64,000 nucleotides of DNA from Blastomussa wellsi (lineage: Eukaryota; Cnidaria; Anthozoa; Scleractinia; Plerogyridae). Location of the stretch: contig OX393567.1 of assembly GCA_947652115.1 (NCBI GenBank), positions 18,160,101 to 18,224,100 on the forward strand. Reading direction: 5' to 3'. The notes below the pieces were generated by a model. The model ran no database searches. It was not told the DNA's origin and worked only from the letters and a program-made list of their open reading frames with translations. A program made the translations under genes and the position numbers. Shown here one piece after another: positions 11,201-20,881 of this stretch; positions within the stretch are counted from its first letter, which is position 1; every line of letters starts with the position of its first letter.

Positions 11201-14200
11201 TGCTGGAAATCATTCAAAGAACTGACCCAACACTCTCCATTAAAATGTTTAGCCAGTTATGTGTTAGAACGTCAAGCGTATGTAGAATTCTACTAAAAGC
11301 CAAGACAAAAATCAGTAGCTGATGTAACATTGTTTGCTTTAAAATTTTTTTAAGAGTTTTGCTATCCAAGGCAAGCTGATTAAGTTTGTTTTTCTGTGGT
11401 TTTGTGATAATATTTTTGGACAAAATGTAAATTAGAAAACATGTTGTATGTTTACGGTTAAGTACAGTGATCACTCACTTATCCTAAAGAAATAAATGAA
11501 TATTATAGCAATTGTTGCCAACAATAATAAATTATACTAATTTGAGCTGAAACAAACTTTCTTCTAACGCACAGTGAAAAAGAAAACACATTTGGGCATA
11601 ATGGAGCTAAAATATTTATAACTCACAGCTATTTTGGTGTGCATTTGATAAGAAGTTACCAATTTAAGATTTAGAGAATAAGAGATGAAAACCTTTGGCA
11701 AATCCCTCAAGAGTTATACACAAAATATTAACTGACAACCACTACACAAACTTTGGTGAAATTTCTACATTGCTGTGCTGTTAACATTTCAAACAGCAGT
11801 GTCTGTTTTTTTGTAATACACAGTTATTTAATTTTAGAAATAAATCCTTGCCACAAATAAAATTATTCTCAGAGATTATTTATGTTTATTCTGTCGAAGA
11901 AAGAAAAGGAAAACATCAAAAGGAGGAGAAGGGGGGGGGGGGCGGTTGGGGGGGGGAGGCAACAGTTGTTTCATCATCATCATCATCATCATCATCTTTA
12001 TTTAATCACGGTGTATACATCAGGCATAAAAATTCTAATAAGCTAAAAACTATGAATTATTATAAAAGACTATGTATACAAAAAAGAAAAAAAAAAAAAA
12101 AGGCCTGTTTTACATGAATGCCGTGTCAAGGTACCATTATGTTAATTACTACTGATATGCTCTTTCTTGTTTCCCTGACAACATAAATGTTTGACTCCTA
12201 GATATTTTCTTGGATTCAAACCAAAAGAAAATAAAATAAATTCGTTTTCAAGCATGGTTGTAATTTATTGTGATTTGTCTTTTCCATTATGTTTTGTGTG
12301 CTCTTGACTAGCTTTGTGGCAATTTACAGGACAAGCCCTCAAACCCTTCGTTTAAATTTGTAAATAAATTGTTGTTGTTAACGTTGTTGTTCCATGCTGA
12401 CTGAATGTTATCTAGTAAGTAATTTTTTTAACTAAATAACATAGTTTCTCTGTTGAATCTAGCCTTAGCTTCCTGATGTTGCATATACTCGCAAGAAGTT
12501 TTGTAACCTTCATATAACATTTTGTGATCATTCAGAATGTTTGCCAGAAAGAAACAAGGAAAGAATGCCCTATGTCCCACTGACAACATATGTAAATTCT
12601 CATTACTAAACTATTTACATTTCTGAAAGTACAAGTTGGGAGAATCTGTTTGAAACATTAGACACTGACGACTGCAGCTTTTTAAGGTTAACATCAGAAT
12701 TTTATCTCCCTTGGTTTTTAGCTTATTTCATATTTGACCTTGCTTGGTTATTGTATGCCAATGTGCAAGTGTTGAATTTCAAAAAGTTTAAGTACTATTA
12801 TCTTCTCTTATCTTATAAAGAAAACCTCTTTATAGAATGACAAATATTATATTAACACTTAACCTGGAAGTTTTGGACCTAATATCACTCACTACATTCA
12901 CAGAATCCCAATCTCTGTATGGCTAAACTGTTTTTAAGAGTTTAATAATTAATTACTGTTTAAATTCTGTCTTCAAATACAAACATGCCTTGAGCAAATC
13001 AGCCGATATTGTCTGTTCTTTGAATGATCATATTGTTTTTTAACCCTGTATGAGATCTGTATGAGAATGTTTGTGATTGCAAACCTGATATGCTTCTTGC
13101 GGTAACATGGTGCTTCCACAAACTTTGCAGATAAATTCTGGAACAGGTTCCATTCAATGTTGAAGGCAACGCGAGTATGGAAAATGACCAAACAAGGCGT
13201 TTTTCGGGCAATATGTGACCGCGTCTTCAAATACTGACAATGCAGTCCGTGTCTCAGTCGGTAATGAATACTACTTTAATCAAGATTTTTTTTACATCAA
13301 AACTTGAGCTGTCAGACATTTGATACTCGTCTCTGTGAATCCCAATAAAGACAAGTTGTCTTGCTCAAGCGATTTCGTCAAGAGATGCTTATTCAACGCA
13401 GATGGATGCATCGGGGATCAATCCCGTTCGTTCGGCAGGAGTGGGAGAGCTTATCTCAAGACAAAATATGCCACACAACAACGAATCGCACCATCAACCA
13501 GGTGTGCACATAAAACGAGAGTTTAGGCTAACGGGGATCCATCGTGTTAATTTTGTTCTCATTCTGAAATACGAGAATGACAAGTAGAAATTCATCATTC
13601 GTATGTAAAGTTTGTTGAGTTAATCTGCGTGAGGTGAGAACGCGCGCAAATTGAGGAAACTTACATAACAAGAACGTGAAGGCGGAAACGTTACGCATGT
13701 TTGCTTCCAATGCACAAAATTATACAGAAAAGTCTTCTTCCCACAAATACCTTTGAAACCAACTAAACTTTAGAAATATCCCCGCGAATTTGGTGAACAA
13801 AGACTCACATGAACTAATTTATGTAATTCTTTAGTGAACGATCGCAAAGCGCTTGTCGTAATTTCTTCGCCCATCAAAACATCGTGTGTAATCAAAATAC
13901 GTCAAAATAAAATCATCAGTATTTCACAACAATTTACTGAACCTGTCTTCAAGCCTTTGGTGCCCATTAATTTGAAGGAAAGCCTTGTTTTCGTTTGCTG
14001 GTGACCATAAGATCTTCAGTATTGAAATAACAGCATCCCAAAAGGTCGGCAGAAACACTTCGAATTTTGCATCGAAGACTGACTTCCATTCGAGACTTTT
14101 TGACAGCATTCAATTACTCTAGTTCCGAATTACTAAATGTTTATGTATTGGGCTGGATACTGGTTTTCCAAGGAACAAATCGGCGCTGATAATTAACCAA

Positions 14201-14367
14201 CTGTCAAAGATACGAAGGCAGCTGAACCGCAGAAAGCAGCAGAAAGTCAGCAAAACACCAAACGTACTCACCGGTTCGCGTTCGTGTGAGTTCAGCACGA
14301 TTTCTGCGGTTCCATTTAGCGTCGAAGCAACCTCCGCTGGCAACGGATTCAAAACCTGTTGTTCCAT
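2274..14367 (-). CDS. RBFOX: Rbfox-type RNA-binding splicing regulator (fox-1 homolog), nine coding exons
   Basis: Proposed coding exons (minus): 14367-14272, 7241-7011, 5369-5316, 4988-4896, 4459-4390, 3589-3478, 2754-2708, 2606-2578, 2375-2274; phases agree and give ~277 residues. One RRM spans exons 2-5: [18 protein letters not shown], then [18 protein letters not shown], then [20 protein letters not shown] (the RNP1 motif), then VNNAT. These match the Rbfox RRM almost residue for residue, which binds UGCAUG in pre-mRNA to control alternative exons. The Q/P-rich N-terminus and a C-terminus ending RYAPY (vertebrates end RFAPY) also fit. The start is the ATG at 14367, opening [10 protein letters not shown]; extra upstream 5' exons are possible. 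Exon 1 has a good GTGAGT donor. Intron 1 is ~7 kb. Exon 7 has a tandem CAGCAG acceptor, and exon 8 has two possible acceptors (2614 or 2606); only 2606 keeps the RYAPY frame. Confidence 0.93.
3035..3215. repeat. Dispersed ~230 bp repeat, copy 1 (CCAATCA/TGATTGG-rich)
   Basis: It shares its order with 5500-5725 and 34195-34425: TGATTGGTTTAAAA, CCAATCAGA, AAACCAATC, a 'tttgtg.c..ct.catgta' block, ATTGGATC.CTGGA, TTGTGATTGG, and a terminal TTTGGTTT. Probably a MITE. It lies in an Rbfox intron. Confidence 0.6.
4317..4506 (-). promoter_or_regulatory. UGCAUG cluster flanking Rbfox exon 5 (possible autoregulatory sites)
   Basis: On the transcribed (minus) strand TGCATG occurs at 4506-4501 and 4498-4493, 35-47 nt upstream of the exon 5 acceptor. 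GCATG occurs at 4383-4379, just after the donor, and TGCATG at 4322-4317. UGCAUG is the Rbfox binding site. Known vertebrate Rbfox proteins repress inclusion of one of their own RRM exons through upstream sites. That the same happens here is inference. Confidence 0.55.
5436..5725. repeat. Dispersed CCAATCA-rich repeat, copy 2, with short terminal inverted repeats
   Basis: The left edge has GTTTTCAATTGAGTG and the right edge has CACTCAATTGAAAC, its reverse complement. The interior matches the copies at 3035 and 34185. This is the most complete copy and shows it to be a MITE-like foldback element in the third Rbfox intron region. Confidence 0.65.
5722..5850 (+). repeat. tRNA-derived SINE remnant
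   Basis: A-box-like GCCTGATGGTTAGAAC is followed by a degenerate B box (GTTTCAAGTTGAAGCC). A tail then contains TTTGGCAAGACAATT and CAGTGCCTCTC, a conserved-looking SINE body. Old and diverged. Confidence 0.45.
6230..6500. repeat. Degenerate dispersed repeat ('cctttccgtgatcttt...' family) in the intron
   Basis: Low-complexity blocks built on 'gactttccaggacctttccgtgatc' variants resemble, on the opposite strand, the 'tcatggaaagtcatggaa' blocks at 31860-32110 and 29865-30000. No coding potential. Confidence 0.4.
7242..14271 (-). other. First Rbfox intron (~7 kb), no recognised gene inside
   Basis: AT-rich intronic sequence. A purine/G-run and (ATC)n microsatellite lie at ~11925-11998, followed by a sequence like a LINE 3' tail. 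No exon-like ORF with family similarity was seen in either strand. Alternative first exons for Rbfox could hide here. Confidence 0.5.
11928..12110 (-). repeat. Poly-G tract, (ATC)n microsatellite and probable LINE 3' tail
   Basis: Runs of G at 11932-11958, then about nine ATC units at 11968-11996, followed by TTTATTTAATCACG. The arrangement of (ATC)n next to 'tttattta' resembles 54549-54580, where it terminates a non-LTR retrotransposon fragment. Confidence 0.4.
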
Positions 14368-14672
14368 CGGATATTCAGCGGGAATCCGTTGAAAATTGTT
14401 GTAAAATGCAAAAGAAATCGAAATTTCCTTGCTGTCACTCGCGAGACTCCAACAAACTGTCCCGAGTCGATGCGCGCCAATCATCCGCCGACCACATGGT
14501 ATGGCGGTCATAAGCAATAATATGTACACAGGGTGGGGAGGGAGGGGGTTACCTCGCTGACTTCTCCTGGAAGCTGGTTCTTTCTTTGTATTGTACATGT
14601 TGAACACAGAACAAGAAACCGCATAATCTCAATTTTCATAAAAACTAGTACCATTATAGCTGAATATAAGGC

Positions 14673-14939
14673 TCAACCTTTCAACATTTTACTAGTAAAT
14701 TTCGCTCTTGAGTACCCTCCTAAATAAAAAGTACCCACAGCCAACCCTACAAACGCAACACCTGCAAATCGACGAATAAAACTCGAAAACAAATTAGCTC
14801 TTTTGTAAAGTAAATAAGTGGCGCAATACACACAGCACATGTTGGTGGTATATTTAATCTCACTATTTTGTTTAGAGAATGAAATGAGATGCCGGCGAGG
14901 GTTTCTGGCAGTCGTAAATGTATCTTCTTTCGTTAACAT
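14673..14939 (-). other. Possible small single-pass membrane protein ORF (88 aa), unrecognised
   Basis: This ORF lies just upstream of Rbfox exon 1 on the same strand. It has a hydrophobic stretch near residues 60-77 (FAGVAFVGLAVGTFYLGGY) flanked by basic residues. No family recognised, and there is no supporting splice or poly-A signal. It may be chance or part of the Rbfox 5' UTR. Confidence 0.2.
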
Positions 14940-17255
14940 TAAAAAGAAATCGTTGCTACGGTTGCTATCAAAATTAATATTTTATCTTCGCCAAGAGAGC
15001 AATTACCAACTCTTGCATGTCAGATTCCTAGCCAAAATAGTTAAATTGTAGATGAAGACAGCAAAAAGAGTGAATGATCTCTTGTCTATTTACGTATCTA
15101 AAATCCAAAAAAGGGTATCTTGATCTTGATTCATGATACATTTTCTATTATTCGCAATGGAGAGATTGGTTACGTCTTTTAATCTCATGATCATCGAATT
15201 TTTATAATTTAGAAATGCTAAGACAACGCAGAAGTTTATCACTTGCCAAGCTACATTGAGGGTGTGGTCTTCTCGCATTGTATGTGCAACTCTAATAAAA
15301 AAATGAAAGACCAACGTTCGTGACCGTCCACACCTTTTAAAAAAATAACTTCATTTAGATTTTTTGTGAAGTGTAAGTTACTACATAAATGGCGAACATT
15401 CGTATTCTCTTTATATAGCTCGGGAGGTGCCAATTTATTACTGAAATTTTGTAGCCGCAGAGACAGGTGATTTATGTATCTAATGTCTAACACGATGTCG
15501 TCAGCTAAAATTATTATCAGAATCACACAAGAAACGCACAGGTGCCTTACAATAATTTGCATGGAGGAAATAATATTAATTAACAGTGCAAAAAAACAAA
15601 ATGGGTTGCAAATACAATTTGCGATAAATTGCAGCTTTCCAATTTAAAAAAACTGAAACATGGGTGTGCTTTTGGAAGCCTGAAAATTGATCCGTTCTTT
15701 TGTGGAGCCGTTAGAATTACCCGTGAATAAAGTAAAAAGTTTGGTGGGCTAGCAAAGACAATTTCAGCTTATCAGGATTCATCAGAGTAATCTCAACTGA
15801 CATTATATAATTAATTTGAGTAGACAGTCCCGTCCTAGCAAGTTTTTAGACGCAAGAGTCGAGGGGAGCGAAGCATGAAGAGTTGCCTCCAACTTTCGGG
15901 CTTGTGTCAGGTCTTTCACGCGTTCATCGATTGAAGAAAACTCCGAGAAAATAGAGGGCTGTGAGTCTAATGCAAAATTCTTTTCGCGCATGTTTTAACA
16001 GCTACACGTATTGATCACACTTGTCTCATACGAAGTAATGACAAATGCAAGGCATGCAACATGATAGTCAAAATGGAAAAGTCGTCTGTTCTTTTCAGCT
16101 TCAAACTTGTGAATCGCCGGCTGCTTCCACTACAATAGCAAAGCTGGAAGATCGTTTTATATATCCATTCAAACCACTGGAATATTCATAATTTTTTTGA
16201 TGACGTAATTAGCTTTATATGACTCCAGTAATTATGAATCAGTATCATTTGCGTCAAGTAAAAACTGATCAGCCATCTCTGCCGTCACGCCACATCCAGT
16301 CTTGCTTACAGAACCCAAGCACTTATCTCAAAGAGTAGGGAACGAGGTTTCCGGCGTTTGTGGTCTGGCCTCGTTTCACGGGTTGGCAGTTAACATAGGA
16401 ATAACCTCACTGCACCTTCCCCCCTTGGACGGACTTGTCCAATAAATATTGAATATGAGTATGAGTACCCTAGCTCAGTCTACCCAAACATGTTTGCTCG
16501 TTTGGCGTGGCTATCGCACACCTTTAATAATGCTAAAGACGTAAACAGGAGGGCCAAAGCAGTGTTACACCCCTCTGTAACAGACCCACTGAAACCCTAC
16601 CCAGTGGATTATTTTTTATTTTATTTTTAAGTCGTTTGCCATGTTTACAGCCGACCACTCCGGCCTCAAAAAAAAAACAATTTAGGGTAGGCATCGCCTC
16701 TGACCCTGCCAGCAGCTTAATTAACATGAACTTCTTTCTTCTGAAATCCGCGGACGCACTGCTAAATGAGGCGTGTCCACACCAGTGAGTTTCATTTTGC
16801 CGAAAATGGAGAAAACAATTGACGTTCACACTGACTTTTTCGTATCCTTTTCACTCACCCATCCACACTGATTTTCGTTTGAAAACGCATACTGCGTTTT
16901 CGCTAATTGTTCACACTAAAGCGGTCAAATTCGTTGATGAAAATGCCGCCCGTGGACTGCTCAAAACCCATAAGTGTACATGTGTGGACGGCTAATAAAG
17001 AAGACGTTTGAAAACGCTGATGCACAATTTTAATCCTTACAGTGTGGGCAATAGGCAAATTTCATGGAACAATACAAATGATCTTGTATGAACAAATTTT
17101 TTATGGTACTCATTGCATCCACCTAAAACAGACTTGAAAACCCACCAGCAGTGGTATTTTACCCTTTGTTTGGCCAAATCGTAGGACCGGTTCTGTATGA
17201 TTGCATCCCTATGCATTCTCCTCCTTACCGTGTGCTAAATTTCTCCCAATGGCTA
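14940..17255. other. Intergenic DNA with repeat remnants, no gene seen
   Basis: A region near 16760-16990 has mirrored 'cacactga..ttttcg' and 'gtgtgga' motifs, typical of a foldback MITE. Around 16330-16470 there is a repeat 3' end with 'aataaatattgaatatgagtatgagta'. Short ORFs here show no family similarity or splice logic. Confidence 0.4.
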
Positions 17256-17258
17256 TGA

Positions 17259-17465
17259 ATGACTGACTGACTGACCAGCTAACTAACTGACTGACTGAGC
17301 AGCTTACCAACTGACTGACTGACCGACTGACCAGCTAACCAACTGACTGACTGACTGACTGACCAGCTAACCAACTGACTGACTGACTGACCAACTGACC
17401 AGCTAACCAACTGACTTGACTGACCAACTAACTGACTTACTGGCTGGCTAACTGACTAGCTGCCT
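17259..17465. repeat. Tandem repeat of CTGA/GACT units (microsatellite/minisatellite)
   Basis: About 200 bp of GACTGACT runs alternate with ACCAGCTAACCAACT units (period ~23-27). A second smaller patch of the same unit lies at 17600-17700. Confidence 0.85.
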
Positions 17466-18611
17466 AAATGACTTACAAAACCAACACTTCCAAATTCCAA
17501 TTTTAGATCAGGGATTTTTTAGGGCCACAGGTTTGTCAGTGGCAAGACTGTTACGTTTAACCCCCTATAAAACACAGACAGTCAACTTAACAAGGTTTGT
17601 TTACTGACTGACTGACTAGCTGACTGACTGGCAAGCTGATGGACTATTGACTGACTGACTGGATGACTAAATAGTTGTCTGCCTGGCTAACTGCCTAGCT
17701 AGCCGATGAACCACAGAATGGTGTTCCAATGCACTTATAGGGTCAAAGAAATAAAATCACCTAAAGTTATTGTGCAGGGAAAAATTTTTCAAACACTTGC
17801 AATGAATTTCGTTACAAGTGGATATGTGTTATGGTCAGCTCTTAGTGTTTTCAAATATAAGATAAAGTTTCACTTTTTCACTTTTGTGACCCTATTTTGA
17901 CTAACTGAAAATATACAAAAGTTTCAGATGTTTCAACCAGCTTTTTAAGGTTGACATAAATACCGGTATTATAAATTACATTTATAAATAACAACCCAGA
18001 ATTTCTTTAATATTTAAATACCACTGATTATAAAAGTCTACAACCACAATTTATGGGCATTCGAACCATTTGAAGCAATTAAAAATATTTCCGCTTCACA
18101 ATACTTGACTTGTGATGAAAAGTTTCCAGTGACAAAAAACGTTTTACTGTCACTTCTCAATTTTTCTTGTTGGATAAAACAGTTTCATATGATAGTGCTA
18201 AGCTGATAATCAGCTGGAAGTTGATAAAGGTACAGTGTAATAAACTGCTGCAGTGACCTTGGAAAAGAAACTGCTTTGAGTGCACGCCCTCCATCAGAGC
18301 AAAATAGAGGAAAACCCACAACCACAATCCTCAATCTTGCTAATGCTTCAATGTCAACTTTTCTACATAAGCTTAAATTTGCTGAAGCAGGGCGTGTTCA
18401 CAAGAATCTTGCCCGGCATCACCAAGCTCATCTATGTGTACGGGTGAGGGTATTTAAATTAAAATTCCTTTATCAGCTTCCAGTTATTAATTTTGTACTG
18501 TGTCGATGCAGAAGAACGGTTTCTTTGGAAACTTATAACTTTGTTCATATGATAGCACAGGTTACAACATGATTACTTGATTTCCATAATTATGTCATAC
18601 CCCAAATGTTG

Positions 18612-20405
18612 CTAATGAGAAAATTTAACAGATCCAAGAAATGGAGATAGCTCCCTGACATTACTGGCAATGATGTCAACTTCTTCCTGACTGGGTAAGA
18701 AGGAGAGTCCAGAAACATTGAGTATTTCAAGAGATGGGCAAGCTAAATTGATGTGGTCCATTAGCAGCGATGTACAGGAGACTATATGAACTTCCTTGAG
18801 GAATGCACTACTCAGATTTAGCTGGCATGGTCCATAACAGTTTCTCAAGGTCAGGGACTCTACTAGGCCACACTGTTGAATTATGTCGCCTATGGGGCAA
18901 TCAAGGTTACAGCATTCCAGGGATATGTGCTGAATGTTACACCTAGTAAATGCTAGTGCATTGAGATTGCACCGCTTTAAAACGAGATGGTTGACTTTCA
19001 CTGGGTTTGACCTATTTCTAAAATTCAGCCTTGTAAATTCAGCTGGCTTAACAAGATCTAGTCTCCTTTCAAAATTTACCTCCAGGTATTTGACTGTGTC
19101 AACATCAATACTGACTTTCCGAAGGTAAGGCACATCACTAATGACAATCTTCTTGACATTGTGTGACAACACTGATACTACTTTCAAGATGGTAGATCTT
19201 GTCATAGACTTCTTGATCAACAATTGCTGTAGTTTGGGGCAGCGAATGTCAACTGCTGTCAGACGCTCTCCATTGTCAAATATTGTAACATGTTCCAGTG
19301 ATGGAGTTGAATGTTGATCAAGTCTCAAACTTGACCAGTAAACCTCCAGCTCTAATAACTTGATATCTGGATTTCTGACCAAAAGACTGATGAGTTCAGC
19401 TGGGATAAGAGCATTACATCTTCTAACTTTCAACTCATGTAAGGAGCTTGCAGAGATTCTCCTAAAATTGCGTACCTCAACACAGAGTGACAGATGCAGA
19501 GTCCTTAATGCAGATGCCTCAATGCTAAGTTCACTCACAGAGGTACAACCATTCAAGCTCAGCTTTTTCAAATGAGGAAACTTAAAGTGGAACTCAGCAA
19601 AGTCTCCAACTTGAAAAAGTTCCACTTCTTGTAATGATTTGGAATTCAACTGAAGTAGTCGAATAGAAGGCAAACCATGAATTTGATCATTCCCATAGCT
19701 AAATTTCCTCAGCCCTTTCAACTTCTTAATAGTATCTCTGAAATCAGAGGATTCAATTCTTACTCTCTCCAGCAACAGGCATGTTACATGATGGCTGTAC
19801 TTCGAAGACACGACGCCTTTCACTGTGGAAACAGAATCTGGCTTGATAACTGAATATTGCAAACCAAAGCTTTTCACTTGAGGAAAACGTTCAACAACGT
19901 ACTGCAAATCATCCTGGTTGAACATTCCTTCTGATATCAGTGAAGCTTCTAAGAATACACTCTTAAGTGATTTGGGGCATCTCAAAATTCTGAGCAGCCT
20001 TTTTGACCATGTCATTCCAGTTATTTCAAGAGAATTCAACACTGTAAGAGAGGACGCATAAATGAGCAGGATTTCTGTAAACAGTTCATGGCATTTTTGT
20101 AGCCGAAGAAGCTTGACATAGCGGCCAAATCTATTGAGGATATTCTTGAATCTAACAAGAGTGGTGTTCTCATAACTGCTGTTTCTGACATTTGTCAAGT
20201 TAATTTTCTCCCAGAGTGTAGGATCGGGATTTGTAAAGATGAGATCTCGCCACTTCTTGCACACTAAACTTAGGGTGAAGAGATCATCGTGTACTGGGTG
20301 AAATTTCTTGAAAATAGTCAACCACAACTCTGATGGCAAAGCCGGCAAAGTCGGCAAAGCGATTCCAAAACAAAGATTATCTCGTTCTTGCTCAAAGGAT
20401 GCCAT
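18612..20405 (-). CDS. F-box and leucine-rich-repeat protein, intronless
   Basis: This is a 597-residue uninterrupted ORF. An F-box lies at about residues 20-70 (LPALPSELWLTIFKKF, then TLSLVCKKWRDLI, then PTLWEKINL). Irregular leucine-rich repeats run from ~85 to ~590 with many L..L.L..C/N patterns (for example LKKLSLNGCTSVSELSI, LRTLHLSLCVEVRNF, VESLTLRNC). F-box proteins of this class bind SKP1 through the F-box and present substrates, via LRRs, to SCF-type cullin-1 ubiquitin ligases in cytoplasm or nucleus. Substrate unknown; no orthologue name can be assigned from sequence alone. The ATG at 20405 is preceded by stops in frame. It is divergent from HAUS2 with 476 bp between starts. A single exon may mean a retrocopy that became a gene, or simply an intronless family. 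Confidence 0.9.
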   Translation of the reverse strand: MASFEQERDNLCFGIALPTLPALPSELWLTIFKKFHPVHDDLFTLSLVCKKWRDLIFTNPDPTLWEKINLTNVRNSSYENTTLVRFKNILNRFGRYVKLLRLQKCHELFTEILLIYASSLTVLNSLEITGMTWSKRLLRILRCPKSLKSVFLEASLISEGMFNQDDLQYVVERFPQVKSFGLQYSVIKPDSVSTVKGVVSSKYSHHVTCLLLERVRIESSDFRDTIKKLKGLRKFSYGNDQIHGLPSIRLLQLNSKSLQEVELFQVGDFAEFHFKFPHLKKLSLNGCTSVSELSIEASALRTLHLSLCVEVRNFRRISASSLHELKVRRCNALIPAELISLLVRNPDIKLLELEVYWSSLRLDQHSTPSLEHVTIFDNGERLTAVDIRCPKLQQLLIKKSMTRSTILKVVSVLSHNVKKIVISDVPYLRKVSIDVDTVKYLEVNFERRLDLVKPAEFTRLNFRNRSNPVKVNHLVLKRCNLNALAFTRCNIQHISLECCNLDCPIGDIIQQCGLVESLTLRNCYGPCQLNLSSAFLKEVHIVSCTSLLMDHINLACPSLEILNVSGLSFLPSQEEVDIIASNVRELSPFLGSVKFSH

Positions 20406-20881
20406 TTTGAGCTATCCAGTCTTTTAGATTAATAAATTTTGGAACCGTAGAAAAGAAGACCATTTTCTCGAATTAAGCCGCCATCGCCGCCATGTTTACT
20501 TGGTAGCCTCGTTTCAATGATGCAATAAAATTGACTTTCTGGGACTAGGATTGAGGAAGAGATTAGAACTGGTTTCCAAGCGAAATGTTTGATACTTACA
20601 ATGCATACATCAGATAAATATCTTGAAAGCATATCTATTAACTGGCATGTATAAATACCACAGAATCTAATTGAAATATTTTTGCATAAATCTTCCTCTA
20701 AAGATACAGAACAAACTGATACATATCATCCCCTCCCTCTCTCCCCATGTTAGGTGTGGACGCGGGATTTCCAAACGTGAAGTCGAGACCGCCCAGCCCG
20801 CCAGCTTTATTCGATTTTTTTGTGCAACGCAACTGCTGCAACTTCATTTTCAAGTTCAAATTTAATTTATTACAGTTGAGA
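20406..20881. promoter_or_regulatory. Likely bidirectional promoter between the F-box/LRR gene and HAUS2
   Basis: The two start codons face away from each other with 476 bp between. The region is locally GC-richer (GCCGCCATCGCCGCCATG at 20480-20497). No TATA box stands out. Compact head-to-head pairs often share a promoter; here that is inference from spacing. Confidence 0.5.

Noticed and set aside
16533..16829. 98-aa minus ORF
   Set aside because: Overlaps a MITE-like mirrored region and lacks family similarity.
17259..17465. CRISPR-like regular spacing of repeats
   Set aside because: Simple tetranucleotide-based tandem repeat in a eukaryotic genome; no spacers of unique sequence.
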